From Pirellulimonas nuda (lineage in GTDB: Bacteria > Planctomycetota > Planctomycetia > Pirellulales > Lacipirellulaceae), in assembly GCF_007750855.1 (NCBI RefSeq), contig NZ_CP036291.1, forward strand, positions 3,224,001 through 3,288,000: a DNA stretch of 64,000 nucleotides. The letters are read 5' to 3'. The position numbers and the translations under genes were made by a program. The notes under the pieces were generated by a model, which was not told where the DNA came from, did no database searches, and saw only the letters and a list, made by a program, of their open reading frames with translations. This document shows positions 1-9,022 of this stretch, piece by piece. How positions within the stretch are numbered: the stretch's first letter is position 1; every line of letters starts with the position of its first letter.

Positions 1-348
1 CGCTGGCCGAGAGTCGGCGCCGGTGGCGGCCGGCTTAGCCGCCACTGCGGGTCATCGTCGGCCGCGGGGGCGGCCGGGGCAATCCCGCAACGCCCCGAAA
101 CGTCGGAGCCAGGTCCCGCAACTCAGGCTCGCCGTCCCGCTAGCGCAGCGGCCGGGGGGGGCGATGCGCGCACAAAGAAAGCGCCACACCCCGCGACGCA
201 GAGATGGCCCGTCCTTGCTCCAGCCGGGGCCGATGGGGCGGCCCCGGCCGCAGTGGCAGTCTCGCGTTGAGAGGCAGCCCAGAGGCGACGGCGGTCGTGT
301 GGGAGGCAGCGACCGGCCGTCGCCTGCTCGAAGGATCTGTGCGGCGCC
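1..348. other. Non-coding stretch at window edge
   Basis: No convincing gene is visible here. Open frames exist on both strands, but they are Arg/Pro-rich translations typical of GC-rich shadow frames and have no recognisable domain. The stretch lies downstream of the leftward DUF5060 gene and may hold its 3' end and terminator, though I see no clear hairpin with a T-run. Confidence 0.5.
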
Positions 349-2214
349 TCAGCCGGCTTGGGGCCGGAGGACCGCCAACCAGTCTCCCCCGTCGTCTCCG
401 GGCGGGTTGCCGATGGCCACCACGCTGCCGCCGTTGACGGCGCGGGTGGACCCCGGCTTCAAGGCGCCCCCGGCACGCGGGTTGAACCACTGGACCTCGA
501 ACGCCCCCTTGGCGCCCGAGAGGTCGAGCTTGGTGTCGCCCGCATGCTTGCGGTAGACCAGGTAGAGCTCTCCGGGCTTGCAGAAGCAGTACGCGTCTTG
601 GTCGGCCACCAACTCGTCGGCGCCGGTCATGTCCCAGAACGGGATCTTGTTGTCCTTGAAGAACGCGAGCGCGGTCCGGCATTGGTCCCACATCTTCGCA
701 CGCACGCGGTAGTCTTGGCAGGTCAGGTCGCTGTGCGCGTGCTGGTAGCCGAAGTACCACTCGACTCCCGCGCCGCCGGCCATCAGGTTGCCCCACAGGG
801 CGTTCTTGCGTGCGTTGTCGCGTGTCGGGTCCTCCTCGTCGGGGATCAACGCGTGCGACGCGTCCCCCGGCTCATCACAGGCCACCACCCAGGGCTTGCC
901 CGCCTTGTCCGAACGACGCAGGTACTCCAGCGTGCGGCCGTGGACGCTGCGGAAGTCGGCGTTGCTGGTTTGCAGCGAGAAGCCGGTGAGGGCAGAGCCC
1001 GTGCCTGCGGCCGGGTCGTACTCTCCCAGCAGGTCGAAGTGGTTGTCGCCGTTGTGGATGACGATGTGGTGGTGGTAGGGGTCGTTCTCCCAGAAGTACC
1101 GCGCCCAGTCCTGCTTCTGCTTGGTGCTCACCTTGTGCCCCAGGCCTACCTCTTCGCCGAGGTTCCAGTTGAGCGCCAAGTGATGGGCGAACCGCGCGAT
1201 AAGCTCGCGGTAGTACAGCTTGCGCTGAGGCCCCAGTTGCCCGTTGTCCAGGATGTTGACGTTCTCGGCTTCCAGCGTTTTAAAGTGCAGGTACATCCCT
1301 AGTTTCGTCCCGTGGGAGAACACGGTCTCCCACTGGTCCATGCGGGAGCAGTCGATACGGTCGCGCTGGTCGTACTGAGTGTACGGGAAGACGTTGCGGT
1401 CGTCCCCTTCGATGTTGAGCGTCAAGAAGGAGAAGGCGTTTAGCCCTTTGGACGCCAGGTAGTTGATGGCGCCGATTAGCCCCTTGCCCTTGCCGTCCTG
1501 CCAAGTGGGATCGCCGGCCTTCCAATCCTTTACGTGGGGCGCCCAGTCCTTAATCAGGTTGTCCTTCTTGCCGTCCGTCTTGAAATCGCCGTCGAAGTCC
1601 TTGTAGGCGAGGAGGTTCTCTGGGGCGTCGACGCCGGCCTTGAGGAAGTACTCGTGGTTGCCCGCGAACTGCAGGTGGTGCTTGCCGACATAGTCCAGCC
1701 GCCCCTTGCCGCGGAAGTCGCGCCCCGATTTGTCGGTCTTGGCGACCTCGAAGGAGCCCTTGAGTCCGTCGAGCATGTTGACGGGCTTCCCTGCGTCGGC
1801 GGCGTCAGCGACGGCAACGCCCGGCCCCTGGCGGAACGACACCTCGTACGTCCACTTGCCGGCGTGGTCGGGCGCCAGATGGGCGCGCCACTTGTCGCCC
1901 TCGGTGGCCGAGGTGTTGCCGGCGTCGCCGTCGGCCGCAAAGTAGCCCGGCACAACGTAGGTCAGCCCCGATTCGGGGTGCCGGAACGTGACCTGAAGCC
2001 GATAGTCGAGGAACGGGTTGGGGGTCCCGTCTTCTGAGGCTTGTGGCCCGTTGAGCGTCAGGGTGACCTTGTGCCACTGCTTCTGCTCGCCAGAGATGGA
2101 CGCCCCCCCCAGCTCTGAACGGGCGCCGACGACACTCGCCGCATGGCTAACGAAGAGGAGGAGACCTAAGCTGCACGCCGCTACTCGGAAGAGATGAGTC
2201 ACCGTTCCCGCCAC
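349..2214 (-). CDS. DUF5060-domain secreted glycosidase-like protein
   Basis: Likely a secreted glycoside hydrolase-like protein of 621 residues. An N-terminal hydrophobic signal peptide covers about residues 5-31. A DUF5060-type beta-sandwich follows at about 47-115 (YVVPGYFAADGDAGN, HAGKWTYEVSF), then a probable TIM barrel at about 170-520 and a short C-terminal beta domain. Two acidic motifs in the barrel, NWNLGEE near residue 348 and VACDEPGDA near 445, are candidate catalytic carboxylates; that is inference from clan-A-like folds. The start is a GTG; a second GTG four codons on is equally possible, and no ATG or clear ribosome site is present. It follows the pectate lyase gene by 167 bases on the same strand and probably belongs to the same pathway. 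A close paralog forms the front half of the giant protein at 24557-29197. No dockerin or anchor is present, so this copy should be periplasmic or released. Confidence 0.85.
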   Translation of the reverse strand: MAGTVTHLFRVAACSLGLLLFVSHAASVVGARSELGGASISGEQKQWHKVTLTLNGPQASEDGTPNPFLDYRLQVTFRHPESGLTYVVPGYFAADGDAGNTSATEGDKWRAHLAPDHAGKWTYEVSFRQGPGVAVADAADAGKPVNMLDGLKGSFEVAKTDKSGRDFRGKGRLDYVGKHHLQFAGNHEYFLKAGVDAPENLLAYKDFDGDFKTDGKKDNLIKDWAPHVKDWKAGDPTWQDGKGKGLIGAINYLASKGLNAFSFLTLNIEGDDRNVFPYTQYDQRDRIDCSRMDQWETVFSHGTKLGMYLHFKTLEAENVNILDNGQLGPQRKLYYRELIARFAHHLALNWNLGEEVGLGHKVSTKQKQDWARYFWENDPYHHHIVIHNGDNHFDLLGEYDPAAGTGSALTGFSLQTSNADFRSVHGRTLEYLRRSDKAGKPWVVACDEPGDASHALIPDEEDPTRDNARKNALWGNLMAGGAGVEWYFGYQHAHSDLTCQDYRVRAKMWDQCRTALAFFKDNKIPFWDMTGADELVADQDAYCFCKPGELYLVYRKHAGDTKLDLSGAKGAFEVQWFNPRAGGALKPGSTRAVNGGSVVAIGNPPGDDGGDWLAVLRPQAG

Positions 2215-2381
2215 TCGTGGGTTTGCGAATCGACCGAGCGAAAGCCGGCGCCTCCGCCTGGGGGATCATTGCTGTTTTTAGGCAAAGCGTGCACAGAAAA
2301 AACTTGTCGCCCAATTTGGGCCATTGGTTGTGCACGGTTTGAGCCGCCCGGCGGGTCGGCGCGTCTCCCGGCGGCGCCCGC

Positions 2382-3395
2382 TCAGCGGTGGGGCCACTTG
2401 GAGTAAGCCTTGGCGACCTTCTCGCCCCAGTTGCCGTACCACGCGTAGCCGTTGCGGCGTTCGGCGCCGATCTGTTCGATCTGGTACTTCACCACTCCGT
2501 CGCGGTCGCAGAAGAACGGACGGTTCGACTTGATCTCGTAGAACCTGGCCCACAGCGGCCCGGCGGAGGGGTCTTCTTGCAGTTTGCGCTCGCCGCCGCT
2601 CCGCACGTAGCGATACCCCTCGATCTTCGCCCCGTCGAACCACGCCACGCCGCTGTTGACCGCGCGGACCACGTCGGGGCTGGGCTGGTCGAGGTTCATA
2701 AGGAAGATCAGGACGCCGGCGCTCTCAGCGCCGCTGAGGGAGGCGAGCTCGTAGCTGCGGGCGCTGGTCGCGGCGAGCGAGACCTCGTCGTGCTGGGCGC
2801 ACCAAACGGTGGGCCGGCCGTCCACGACGACCTGGCATTTGACGATGCAGTCGACGCCGCGCTCGAGCGCCTTCTCGGCGGCGGCGCGACGCCCCTCGTC
2901 CAGGAACGCGAAGTCCTCGGCGGTAGTCGCGTCGCGGAGGAACTCCATGATGCGGATCATGCTGCCGTCGTTGAAGGTGATGTGGCGGTGGTACTGCTTG
3001 CTGAGCGGATAGTACTGGGGCCACCCGCCGTTGGGGTACTGCGCCCTCAAGATATGGTCAAAGCCAGTGAGGAACGCCTTCTCGTAGCGCTGGTCACCGG
3101 TCGCCCGGAAGGCGCGGGCGAGCAGGCGCAGCTCGCCGCTGGTGGCGCCGTTGTCGAACGTCCCGCGGAGCTTTGCGCGGTCGCCGGAGAACGCCTTGCG
3201 GGTCGTGTCGGTGTTCTTCGGCCAGTCCCCCTGCTCTGTCTGCCAGGAGAGGATGTGCTCGAGGGTTTGTCGACCGTCGTCGCTCTGAAACCAACTGTCG
3301 GGCTTCTTGGCCAGGCCCGCGGCGGCCGTATCGGCGAGGAGCGGGGCGGTGAAGCTCAGCAGAGCGAGCAGCGCGATGCAGCAGTGTCGGAGCAT
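2382..3395 (-). CDS. pelA: Pectate lyase, polysaccharide lyase family 10
   Basis: Predicted secreted pectate lyase of 337 residues that cleaves polygalacturonate by beta-elimination, normally calcium-dependent. Residues 1-22 form a signal peptide ending near LLADTAAA. PL10 hallmarks are visible: WQTEQGDWPKN near the mature N terminus, YPNGGWPQYYPL, HITFNDGSMIRIMEFL, and VWCAQHDE, which in this family contributes to the active-site cleft. Length matches single-domain PL10 enzymes (about 330 residues). The open frame extends 98 codons upstream, but that part is Arg-rich and overlaps the neighbouring gene; the ATG at 3395 directly precedes the signal peptide and was chosen. The gene lies 50 bases downstream of the acetylesterase gene, so the two are probably cotranscribed. 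Confidence 0.9.
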   Translation of the reverse strand: MLRHCCIALLALLSFTAPLLADTAAAGLAKKPDSWFQSDDGRQTLEHILSWQTEQGDWPKNTDTTRKAFSGDRAKLRGTFDNGATSGELRLLARAFRATGDQRYEKAFLTGFDHILRAQYPNGGWPQYYPLSKQYHRHITFNDGSMIRIMEFLRDATTAEDFAFLDEGRRAAAEKALERGVDCIVKCQVVVDGRPTVWCAQHDEVSLAATSARSYELASLSGAESAGVLIFLMNLDQPSPDVVRAVNSGVAWFDGAKIEGYRYVRSGGERKLQEDPSAGPLWARFYEIKSNRPFFCDRDGVVKYQIEQIGAERRNGYAWYGNWGEKVAKAYSKWPHR

Positions 3396-3445
3396 GTTCG
3401 TCGTCGGGGAAAAGAGTGAAAGGTGCGATACGACGTCGGGTTCAG

Positions 3446-4237
3446 TCAGCGGGGGCTGCGGAGACGGGCGGCCAGCTCCGGGATCTTCTCCCGGATCTCG
3501 GCGGCCGCGAGGTCGCACATCCGAGTCGCGCCCAGGGCGTTGAAGTGCGTGTCGTCTGCGTTGCCGTCTGGAAAGCGGTCGTACTCCCCGGGCGACGTCC
3601 AGAGGAACAGCCCCTGAGAACGCTCCTTGCCGAGGCGTCTCAGGAGGTCGCGAGACCGAGCGGTCATGTCCAGCAGCGGCGCATCGCACTCCTCTGCCAG
3701 CTTTCGAACCGCCTCGGGATAATCGCCGTGGGTCGGCCGCAGAACGCCCTGTGCGTCAAACCTGCGCCGCACTACGGGCGTCGCCAGGACGGGGCGCGCG
3801 CCACGTTCTCGGGTCTCCGACACGTAGCGCTTCAAGTTTTCTGTGTAGCTCGCGAAGGGGTCGGTGTGACGCGCCTCGTCCGGCTTCTGGTCGTTGTGGC
3901 CGAACTGGATAATCACCCAGTGGCCTGGCCGGACGCGGTCGAGCACGGCGTTCCATCGGCCTTCGTCCCGGAAGCTCTTCGAGCTCCGTCCGTTTACCGC
4001 GTGGTTCTCCACCCTCACGTCCGGTTCGAAGTAGAGTGGCAGCAATTGTCCCCACCCGCGTTCTGGGTTCTCTGGCAGGACCGGCTTGTCCGCCATCGTC
4101 GAGTCGCCGACCAAGAAGAGCGTGACCCCCTGGGCGGCGGCGTCGGCGGTCGACGACAAGAGGAGCCCGGCCGCGGCGATGGCGACGCTGGCCAGCCCCG
4201 TGCGGATCGTTCTCGGATGAACGTCTAGCCAAGGCAT
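3446..4237 (-). CDS. SGNH/GDSL esterase, rhamnogalacturonan acetylesterase-like
   Basis: Predicted secreted esterase of 263 residues that removes acetyl groups from pectin side regions. The rhamnogalacturonan acetylesterase assignment fits the sequence and context. All SGNH blocks can be read: the nucleophile serine in LFLVGDSTMADK, the block II region around NHAVNGRSSKSF, the block III Asn in QFGHNDQK, and the terminal DDTHFN carrying the Asp/His pair. The ATG at 4237 opens a hydrophobic signal peptide (ASVAIAAAGLLLSSTADA), and the longer upstream frame is unsupported. Its start lies 4 bases after the stop of the preceding DUF1593 gene, showing tight operon structure. Substrate is inferred partly from the PL10 neighbour. 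Confidence 0.88.
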   Translation of the reverse strand: MPWLDVHPRTIRTGLASVAIAAAGLLLSSTADAAAQGVTLFLVGDSTMADKPVLPENPERGWGQLLPLYFEPDVRVENHAVNGRSSKSFRDEGRWNAVLDRVRPGHWVIIQFGHNDQKPDEARHTDPFASYTENLKRYVSETRERGARPVLATPVVRRRFDAQGVLRPTHGDYPEAVRKLAEECDAPLLDMTARSRDLLRRLGKERSQGLFLWTSPGEYDRFPDGNADDTHFNALGATRMCDLAAAEIREKIPELAARLRSPR

Positions 4238-4241
4238 CGGA

Positions 4242-5624
4242 CTACCTGATGTCGCAGAGGACGCGTTGGTAGCCGACGAGCGGCGGGGCGCCGTCGTCGG
4301 ATACTTCGAGGATGAGCTGGACCTGGCGCCCCGGTTCGTTCGGCGCGACAAAACTGGCGCTCCCCGGCCGATCCCCTTCGGAGATCTTCACGCTGGCCTT
4401 GGCCGAATCGGCGTCTGCGTATTGCCACCACCGGTAGGCAAGCTTGTCGCCGTCGGGGTCGGTCGCGGAGGCAGCCAGCTCGACGGCGTCGCCGGGCTTC
4501 ACGTCGCGACGCGATTCTCCCTGCAATCGGACCACGGGGAGGTGGTTTGCGTCTTGATAGTCCTTCACACACCAGTCCATCCGGGCGGCAAAATCATTCT
4601 GCGCAGCGGGCACCCAACGCCAGTACATCTTGTTTGCGTCGCCGTCGTCGGTGAGCGTGCGATCGGTGAGGTGATTGGGCCGTTTCGGATCGTCGTGGAC
4701 CGAACGCCCGCCCCAGCCTCCCAGCGTGTAGTCGACGTGTGATCGGAGCCCGTTGTCGACAAGGTGCAGGAACGACGGGGTGTCCCCCTCGCTAACGAAC
4801 GACTGCGGGTACAACGCCCCGAGCGGTCCGTGATCGGACGTGACGTTCTTCCGGAGCCACTCTTTCCCCATATAGGCCTGGACCTCGCGCGGGTTAGCGC
4901 TCGGCTTGCCTCGTGAGCCTTCGCTGATGCTCTCGTAATCCCACACGTTGTCCCAGCCGTAGGCCTCGTTGATGTAGGCCCCTGGGATGTTCGCCTGGAC
5001 CCAGGCGCCGCCGCCGTCTTGGTACCAGATGCAGTAGATGCGTATACGCGACACGGCGTGGTCGAACTTCTCCTTCGGATACTCGGACTTCAGCTTCCAC
5101 AGCGCCGAGGCCGTGGTGTTGGCGCCCCCCCACGAAAGGACGTGCACCGGGCGTGGGTCGTCGTCTAGCAGGGTGTCGATGATTAGTTGGGCGCCGGGGG
5201 TGTCCTTGGTTTGCAAGTCGGGCGGCGCGACCCACAGGTCTTTGATGTTCTCGTTCCCCACACGCACCACGCTGCGCAGCCGGTCGGCTTCCGGGTAGTT
5301 GGGGTTGTGCTTTCGCAGATTGGGCGCCACCTGTTCGTACGCGTCTAGCTGCTTTTCTAGCCACGGCTCTTTGCTGTGGCCGTTCTTCTGGTACTTGGAG
5401 TTCACCTCGACGATGCCGACCACGTCGTAGTCGCAGGAGTAGAGGAGGAAGCGGACCATTGAACTGTGGTCGTCTATCTCGCCGTCCGTGGTGGCGATGA
5501 CACGGGGCCTCTGCCACGCCGCGGCCTGGTCGTCCGCCACGGCGGGCACGGCGATTGGGGCGACCACAAGCAGGGCGCAGGGGAGCCACATTCCGCAACG
5601 CGCCGCGAGGAGGGGGGTGCTCAT
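4242..5624 (-). CDS. DUF1593 secreted protein (nucleoside-hydrolase-like)
   Basis: Protein of 460 residues with a signal peptide (about 1-31, ending PAVADDQA) and a DUF1593 N-terminal region. RVIATTDGEIDDHSSMVRFL resembles the Asp-rich metal/ribose loop of nucleoside hydrolases, but its exact DTDPGxDD signature is altered. VHVLSWGGANTTASAL and the WGGRSVHDD region are further conserved blocks. The last 90 residues (from about 370) form an Ig-like beta domain with an SATDPDGDKLAYRWWQY motif, typical for the DUF1593 C-terminal partner. Members often sit in carbohydrate-degradation loci and are sometimes labelled cellulose-binding; the reaction is not known to me. Start is the ATG at 5624, which overlaps the previous stop by 4 bases (ATGA). 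The same open frame runs on upstream to 6542 only by chance, inside the neighbour. Confidence 0.87.
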   Translation of the reverse strand: MSTPLLAARCGMWLPCALLVVAPIAVPAVADDQAAAWQRPRVIATTDGEIDDHSSMVRFLLYSCDYDVVGIVEVNSKYQKNGHSKEPWLEKQLDAYEQVAPNLRKHNPNYPEADRLRSVVRVGNENIKDLWVAPPDLQTKDTPGAQLIIDTLLDDDPRPVHVLSWGGANTTASALWKLKSEYPKEKFDHAVSRIRIYCIWYQDGGGAWVQANIPGAYINEAYGWDNVWDYESISEGSRGKPSANPREVQAYMGKEWLRKNVTSDHGPLGALYPQSFVSEGDTPSFLHLVDNGLRSHVDYTLGGWGGRSVHDDPKRPNHLTDRTLTDDGDANKMYWRWVPAAQNDFAARMDWCVKDYQDANHLPVVRLQGESRRDVKPGDAVELAASATDPDGDKLAYRWWQYADADSAKASVKISEGDRPGSASFVAPNEPGRQVQLILEVSDDGAPPLVGYQRVLCDIR

Positions 5625-7009
5625 GGGTTCTCGATTGGTTTCGTGGATGAGGGGGATTTGCACCGTTGCATGCGGGAGGCAAAGTCCGTCAGGAAATCGA
5701 CCCGCCACTGGTTGACGCTCTTGGCGCCGGGGTGGACCCCCTCGGCGGTTGCGGGGTCGGGGTCGTCGATCCACCAGTTCGGATGCAGGGCCGAGGGGTG
5801 GCTTGTCCGCTCTACCGGCGGCGCGACGGCGGTGAACTTGCCGGTCTGCCCGTTCAGGCTCGGGTGGTCGCTCTTGATGACGTACGACCACACCTTGGCG
5901 TCGCGCGGGGAGAAGCGGAACCGCAGGGACTTTCCTTCGCTCGCCCCGACCGAGGCCGGCTGGCCGCCGTCGAACACCATGACGGCGCTGTTCTGCGCCG
6001 TATATCTCTTGGGCGCCGGGAGAACGAACTGGGTCACTCCAAACACCTCGGCCTTGTCGGACGCGGTAGTCTGGCGATCGAAAATGGTCTTGCGCCCGTC
6101 CCAGATGCGTACAAACCTGCCGCCCCATCCCGGTTGCGTTGGATCGTCCGGCACGCCGTGCAGCAACCGCGCAACCGAGGGGGTGTCGCCCATCTTGAGG
6201 TCGGCCTTGGCGTTCGAGAAACAATCGCCCAGCGCGCCGTGTCCGGCGACGTGCTTCGCGACGAACCCACGGTTGCTCCATTCTCCCTTCTGCTCGCCGC
6301 CGACGAACCAGCCGCGGTACGCCGCGTTTGCTTCGATCATCCATAGTAGGGGGTGGTCTTGTTCGACGTAGTTGTAGGCGTCCACGCTCCACTTCTTGTT
6401 TGGGCCCCCAATAAAGTAGACCCGCAGCTTGGGCAGGATGTCTGGCGCGTCGTGCAGCGCCTGGGCGAGATCGTCGATGCCCCCCCAAACCAGCACGTGC
6501 AACGGCCGGGGGTCGTCCCGCCGCGCGCATTGCACGATCCACTCAGAGCCCTCGGTGGGTCTTCCGAATCCGGACGGACCGGGTGGTTCCAACGCCCCTT
6601 GTTTGCAGAGGGCGCGCAGCGCGGCGGGCGTGGGGTAGCCGTCGGAATGAGTGACGAGGTTGGGGTAGTCCCGCTCGTAGGCGTCGATCACCTGCAGGAT
6701 CTGCTGCTTGCGTCCCTGGCCGTAGGGCGAGGCTATCAACCCCGCGATGTCGAGCTTGTCCGCGTAGACAAGCAGATGAACCATTGACTGGACGTCGTCC
6801 GGATCGGTGCCCCCGATGTCAGAAGAGACTACCACGCGGGGCCGGCGCCCAGCGGGCTCGTCGTCTGCCGCGACGGTCGCTCCGGCCGGGGTGCAGCACA
6901 GCGCCCCGAGGGCCAGGAGGCCGCAAAGCCAACTTCTCCAAGTAGCCAATGTCTCTGGACTGCTGGAGGGCGCGTCCGGGCGAGCGCGATCGATAACGGC
7001 GTGGGGCAT
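5621..7009 (-). CDS. DUF1593 secreted protein, first gene of pectin operon
   Basis: Second DUF1593 protein, 462 residues, and the promoter-proximal gene of the leftward operon. A hydrophobic export segment lies at about residues 22-45 (WLCGLLALGALCC), possibly a lipoprotein or signal peptide. VVVSSDIGGTDPDDVQSMVH near residue 60 keeps an Asp-rich loop like that of nucleoside hydrolases, and LHVLVWGGIDDLAQAL and GWGGRFVRIWDGR are conserved blocks. A C-terminal Ig-like domain covers about 330-450. The ATG at 7009 was chosen; the frame continues 50 codons upstream without plausible content. It differs clearly from the neighbouring paralog, so the two probably have distinct substrates. Coupling by a 4-base overlap suggests fixed stoichiometry. 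Confidence 0.86.
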   Translation of the reverse strand: MPHAVIDRARPDAPSSSPETLATWRSWLCGLLALGALCCTPAGATVAADDEPAGRRPRVVVSSDIGGTDPDDVQSMVHLLVYADKLDIAGLIASPYGQGRKQQILQVIDAYERDYPNLVTHSDGYPTPAALRALCKQGALEPPGPSGFGRPTEGSEWIVQCARRDDPRPLHVLVWGGIDDLAQALHDAPDILPKLRVYFIGGPNKKWSVDAYNYVEQDHPLLWMIEANAAYRGWFVGGEQKGEWSNRGFVAKHVAGHGALGDCFSNAKADLKMGDTPSVARLLHGVPDDPTQPGWGGRFVRIWDGRKTIFDRQTTASDKAEVFGVTQFVLPAPKRYTAQNSAVMVFDGGQPASVGASEGKSLRFRFSPRDAKVWSYVIKSDHPSLNGQTGKFTAVAPPVERTSHPSALHPNWWIDDPDPATAEGVHPGAKSVNQWRVDFLTDFASRMQRCKSPSSTKPIENP

Positions 7010-7297
7010 ATTCTTGGTGACTCCAGGGAGACTCCTATCCGATCGAGCGCGGGCTTGCTCGAGCTCAAGCGGCGCGCACCGGTCGGGCAAGGCCTGATCA
7101 GGCGTTGTCGCCGCGCTAGCATACTCGCGGCGCCGCGGCGGCGGCCTAGGTTGACTCAAAAGCAGCTGTGTTATTCTGGCGCTGCGCCGCGCCGTGCGTA
7201 GGCCGACGGATTGTCGATGGCTTCTGGCTGGCCTAAGCGGTTTGCCAGCAGAAGGTTACGGGTAGTCTGGAAATCATGGGAGGAGAGCGCCGCGGCG

Positions 7298-8767
7298 TTA
7301 CCAACTGCTTACAAGCTCCGCCGCACACCACCCCCCCACCAACACCAACGCGATCGCAGATAGCCACAGCCCGACGTCCCACGCCCAGTGGGGCCGCAAC
7401 GCACTAGGGGCGTATCGGTAGCGGAAGTAGAGCGCCGCGCCGGCCAGCGCCGGCAGCATGATGGTTTGGGCCACGCCCGATATCAGGATCAACAGCTTTG
7501 GGTCGCGGACGATAAGGAACGCCGTGAAAGAGACCAGCGGCAACGCCACGCCAAGCCAGCGCCAAGTGCTTGCCTGGCGGATGGGGCGGGGCGAGTTGCG
7601 CGTGAAGATGGCGAGCGCGTCGGCAAACACCAGGGCGTTGCTGGCGCTCGCCACCAAGAAGGTCGAGTAGAGCACCGCCACGGCGCCGACCAAGAACAGC
7701 CCCACCGCCAGGCCGCCAAACGCCGGCTCGTACATGGCGGCCAGGGTGCGGATCAGGTCGCTCTTGTCGGGGATCAGCCGGGCGCGGTGCAGCACTGCCG
7801 CCCCCAGCAGGTAGAAGGTCATTGTCGATAGCGTGTAGACCGCCATCGAACACCACGCGTCCCACTTCATGACCCGCATCCACCCTTGGGCGCGGCGGGT
7901 CCAGGCCTCGCTGGAGTCGGCGGGGCCGACGTGACGCGCGTAGCCTTTCTGCAGGCACCAATACGGGTAGTAGACCAGCTCGCCCGACCCGACGCCGATC
8001 AGCCCAAACGTGGCCAACGCTGTGGCGACCGGGGACAACCCGGGCTGCGGCGGGGGCAGCCGAAAGCTCAGGCCGCGGCCCAGGTCGGCGAGGGTCACTG
8101 CCCACGAAGGGTTGAGCTGCAACATCACGAGGTTGGCCACCGAGAGCAACGTGAAGCCACCCACCAGCACGAGCACCAGACGCTCGATCAACTGGTACCG
8201 GCCGGCCAGCAGCAACACGCTGGTCGCTACGGAGACGACCAGCGCCCAACACAGCACGTCTGGCCCTGTCGCCACGGGTTCGGTGGGGGGGGCGTCCGCG
8301 CCTTGGGCGGCAGCCTCGGGGCCGCCGATGCGTCGGTTGACATTGGCGTCGGCCCAGGCGTTGTAGGCCTCGCCCTGCGATGTGAGCGGCGCGGCGATGG
8401 AGAGCGACTGCCCCACCGCACCGACGATGCCCCCCGACTGGGCGACGCTCGCCATAAACATCAAGACCCAAAGCCAGATGATCCAGTGCAGCCCGGCCGG
8501 CTTGAAGCCCGGCAGGCTCTGCAGGCCGTCGAGCGTGGTGCGCCCGGTCGCCAACGAGTAGCGACCCAGCTCGAGCTGCGCAAAGACCTTGATCGCACAG
8601 CCCAACAAGATCAGCCACATCAACCAAAAACCCGCCTCGGCGCCGGTCAGGGTGGTCGCGATCAGCTCGCCCGAGCCCACGATGGAACCCGCCACGATCA
8701 GGCCTGGGCCCAGTTGCTTGAGGATGCCGGGCACGGTGGTCGGCGCTTCGCGGACAGAGTCACTCAT
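7298..8767 (-). CDS. Nramp-family transporter, divergent metal-site motifs
   Basis: Integral membrane protein of 489 residues with about 11 hydrophobic segments and overall Nramp (SLC11) organisation. Classic Nramp metal transporters carry DPGN in TM1 and a Met/His motif in TM6. Here TM1 reads IVGSGELIATT and TM6 reads GVGSGELVYYPYW, so both halves of the inverted repeat carry GSGEL instead. Substrate may therefore differ from Mn/Fe: magnesium, another cation or none. A polar insertion of about 45 residues with Ala/Pro-rich sequence follows TM4. Start is the ATG at 8767, since the 16-codon upstream extension lacks support. It is transcribed toward the DUF1593 gene but separated by about 290 bases, and it is divergent from the sulfatase gene. 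Confidence 0.8.
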   Translation of the reverse strand: MSDSVREAPTTVPGILKQLGPGLIVAGSIVGSGELIATTLTGAEAGFWLMWLILLGCAIKVFAQLELGRYSLATGRTTLDGLQSLPGFKPAGLHWIIWLWVLMFMASVAQSGGIVGAVGQSLSIAAPLTSQGEAYNAWADANVNRRIGGPEAAAQGADAPPTEPVATGPDVLCWALVVSVATSVLLLAGRYQLIERLVLVLVGGFTLLSVANLVMLQLNPSWAVTLADLGRGLSFRLPPPQPGLSPVATALATFGLIGVGSGELVYYPYWCLQKGYARHVGPADSSEAWTRRAQGWMRVMKWDAWCSMAVYTLSTMTFYLLGAAVLHRARLIPDKSDLIRTLAAMYEPAFGGLAVGLFLVGAVAVLYSTFLVASASNALVFADALAIFTRNSPRPIRQASTWRWLGVALPLVSFTAFLIVRDPKLLILISGVAQTIMLPALAGAALYFRYRYAPSALRPHWAWDVGLWLSAIALVLVGGWCAAELVSSW

Positions 8768-9022
8768 GCTGCAGCGCCGGGCGGAATCGAAAAGAAAGAG
8801 GAGCAGATGCCCCACTGGTATACCGTACGGCGGGGCCGCGTCCCATATCGTGCCGCCCGGCGCCCTCGACGCGGCTTGGCGTTCCGGCCTCTGGCGGCTA
8901 AGGGCCGCGACAGGGAGGACTTATGACGTAGGTCTAGATACAATGCAGCTTCCCACTACAGGGCGGGACGCGCCGTGCGCCGCCTCCGCCCCGCTTATTG
9001 CTTCTCGACAAAGGACTCCTCG

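Noticed and set aside
5625..6542. N-terminal extension of the second DUF1593 frame
   Set aside because: Lies in another frame of the neighbouring DUF1593 gene; the ATG at 5624 with signal peptide and ATGA overlap is the real start.
7886..8926. 346-codon plus-strand frame
   Set aside because: Antisense to the Nramp-like gene, Gln/Arg-rich, no motif.
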